Shown: in pieces, positions 6,100 through 7,493 of the stretch
How the letters are laid out: the number at the start of each line of letters is the position of its first letter
Position numbering within the stretch: position 1 is the stretch's first letter
Assembly (NCBI GenBank): GCA_017963875.1
Contig: JAGCTA010000414.1
Coordinates: forward strand, 1 to 7,493
Direction of reading: 5' to 3'
Source of the DNA: Victivallales bacterium
GTDB lineage: Bacteria; Verrucomicrobiota; Lentisphaeria; Oligosphaerales; Oligosphaeraceae
Length of the DNA: 7,493 nucleotides
The notes under the pieces: model-generated
Database searches by the model: none
Told to the model about the DNA's origin: nothing
The model's input: only the letters and a program-made list of their open reading frames with translations
Made by a program: the position numbers and the translations under genes

Positions 6100-7493
6100 C
6101 TATTGGTTGAGAAGTTGCAGACCGAGGGGCAGTGTATCCCCGAGGATTTCTGGCGTCCATGCGTCAGGAGATTGTTCACAGATGGATTCAATCGGCTGGA
6201 GAATATCTTGGGACGCATGATTGGCGCAGAGGATGTCATGGATTTCGGAGCGTCTGGCGGGGCTGATGTCAAGTGTCAGAATGCCTGTCAGACGCGCGGC
6301 ACTTGCCATGGCAAGCAAGGCATTTGGGGGATTGTTCGCTTGATTTGCCTTTGCCATGAGTGACGGCAAAAACGTTTCAAGGCGGTTCGCGGGAATGACG
6401 GCATCGTCTGGCCCAGAGAACAGTTTGCGCGCGGCAAAGCGAACGATGGGCCAGAATGCCTGGTCAGGCAGTTTCCCCGTCCCATTGAGCAATGCATTCA
6501 GGCATTTGCATTTCAGGTTGACCTGAATCTTTTCGAGTGCGGAAAGCAACCGCCATTTCTCCAGCGTAATGGCATCGTCCTTTTTGATGATTGTTTTCAT
6601 GTCATTGGAATTGAGTTCGCGTGAAAGGAATCCCGCGATTTGCTCCTGCTGCCCTGCGGAAAGCCCTCCTGCGATTCGCCGCCACAGCAGCCACCAGTTG
6701 AGTCCCGCTTCTGTTGAATCATTGCCGTTGAGCCCAGGATGCCACAGTTTCCAAAGTCTTCTGATGCGTGTGTCGTCTCCCACGACGCCAAATCCAGGCC
6801 TCATGCAGAATCCGCAAAGATTCAGCCATCTCACCTCATGTCGTGATGAAATCTCGCGCCATTCAGAATGTTCGAGAAGAGTGTCGGCAAATGTCCTGAG
6901 CAATGTGGCAGGCCATTCCTTGCGTGGAAGTTCCAACGTGCCTTCAATTGTCTTGACAAGACTGTCAACAGGCGCTGATGGTGTCTTGAAAGCCTCTGAA
7001 ATGGCAAGCACTGCGCAGTGGATTTGGTTTTCGTCAATGACGGTGTGATGTGAGATGCTTGCATCATACGGTGATGGCGATGATGAATTCCTCAATTCAA
7101 ATGTCAATGGGAAGCGATGGTCGGTCTGTGTCGCTTGGCACCATACTTCCAGCGTGCCGATTTCATTGAGCCGTGAGGCCAACGTGCATTCGATTGTCGT
7201 TTTCTCATCGCGTTTTCCGAATCTCAATGATGTTTGGAGCGGTGGCAGCGATGTGATTTCATCATTTGCATCAATCATGTCGCCGAGGCTGTCTCCCAGG
7301 CGTGTTGCACTGGCATGGAGTGGAAAGGAAACTGGCGTATTTGTTTGTAGCATAAACGGCCTGTCTAGATGACAGATGACGCCTTCATCTGTATCGCGTG
7401 GCATGACGCAGAGTAACTTATGCTGTTCTTCAGCAAGGATTTCCAGATAATAGGCGTTGGCGATGCCGCCTTTGATGCGTACCGTGTCGCCGC
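6100..7493 (-). CDS. Hsp70-family protein, C-terminal half with DUF3731-like region (partial)
   Basis: The frame is open to the right edge, so only the last 463 residues are present and the N-terminal ATPase domain is outside. The visible part begins near the end of an Hsp70-like substrate-binding region: G-D-T-V-R-I-K-G-G-I-A-N-A-Y-Y-L-E, then CVMPRDTDEG, DRPFMLQTNTPVSFPL, LPPLQTSL and EIGTLEVWCQ (about 110-119). It continues into the long helical extension of the DnaK-like proteins annotated with DUF3731. Its clearest mark is RHEVRWLNLCGFCMRPGFG at about 217-235, followed by DDTRIRRLWKLW and the W-W-L-L-W-R-R-I-A-G-G-L-S segment. These large Hsp70 relatives (about 900 residues) are presumed cytoplasmic chaperones whose clients are unknown. 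The internal ATG at 7404 is not a start, because homologous sequence continues upstream of it. The gene ends 17 bp before the NUDIX gene. The family assignment is from memory of its motifs. Confidence 0.8.
   Translation of the reverse strand, partial: GDTVRIKGGIANAYYLEILAEEQHKLLCVMPRDTDEGVICHLDRPFMLQTNTPVSFPLHASATRLGDSLGDMIDANDEITSLPPLQTSLRFGKRDEKTTIECTLASRLNEIGTLEVWCQATQTDHRFPLTFELRNSSSPSPYDASISHHTVIDENQIHCAVLAISEAFKTPSAPVDSLVKTIEGTLELPRKEWPATLLRTFADTLLEHSEWREISSRHEVRWLNLCGFCMRPGFGVVGDDTRIRRLWKLWHPGLNGNDSTEAGLNWWLLWRRIAGGLSAGQQEQIAGFLSRELNSNDMKTIIKKDDAITLEKWRLLSALEKIQVNLKCKCLNALLNGTGKLPDQAFWPIVRFAARKLFSGPDDAVIPANRLETFLPSLMAKANQANNPPNALLAMASAARLTGILTLDISPARRSEIHDILCANHASQDILQPIESICEQSPDAWTPEILGDTLPLGLQLLNQ

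Noticed and set aside
6083..6160. Earlier in-frame ATG for the NUDIX gene
   Set aside because: The extra 26 residues overlap the end of the Hsp70 gene and show no NUDIX-family features. Starting at 6082 gives normal length and a 17-bp gap.

Overview
The window holds eight genes, two of them cut by the window edges. It looks like chromosomal DNA of a Gram-negative-type bacterium with intermediate GC content. I see no transposase, integrase, phage gene, CRISPR array, tRNA or rRNA. The mix of genes (xylose-isomerase-like sugar epimerase, MalK/UgpC-type ATPase, Hsp70 with a DUF3731-type C-terminus, Ycf46-like AAA ATPase) would suit the PVC group, for example Lentisphaerota or Kiritimatiellota. 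That placement is only an impression; nothing here proves a phylum.

Layout. The left third reads on the plus strand: the tail of a sugar phosphate isomerase/epimerase (1-206), a closely spaced LplT-like MFS transporter (224-1483), a 133-bp gap with a possible promoter, then a MalK/UgpC-type ABC ATPase (1617-2801) with an unusual insertion. A 93-bp convergent gap with two small hairpins separates it from a minus-strand gene for a small L7Ae/YlxQ-like protein (2895-3248). About 100 bp of AT-rich divergent spacer follows. Next comes a plus-strand gene for a single-pass membrane protein with a proline-rich linker and a small C-terminal domain reminiscent of GspC/PilP (3352-4017).

The right half is a compact minus-strand group read from right to left: the C-terminal half of an Hsp70-family protein with a DUF3731-like region (7493-6100), an MTH1-like NUDIX hydrolase (6082-5588), and a Ycf46-like AAA ATPase (5553-4090). 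The gaps are 17 and 34 bp, so the three are probably co-transcribed.

How they may work together. The right-hand group puts two ATP-dependent protein-remodelling factors around a nucleotide-pool sanitising enzyme, which could be a stress or maintenance module (inference). The left-hand genes look like ordinary metabolism and transport: the epimerase and the ABC ATPase both fit carbohydrate use, while the MFS protein fits lysophospholipid recycling. I find no convincing evidence of a wholly new system. The most interesting items are the Hsp70-NUDIX-AAA arrangement, the insertion in the ABC ATPase and the isolated GspC/PilP-like protein.
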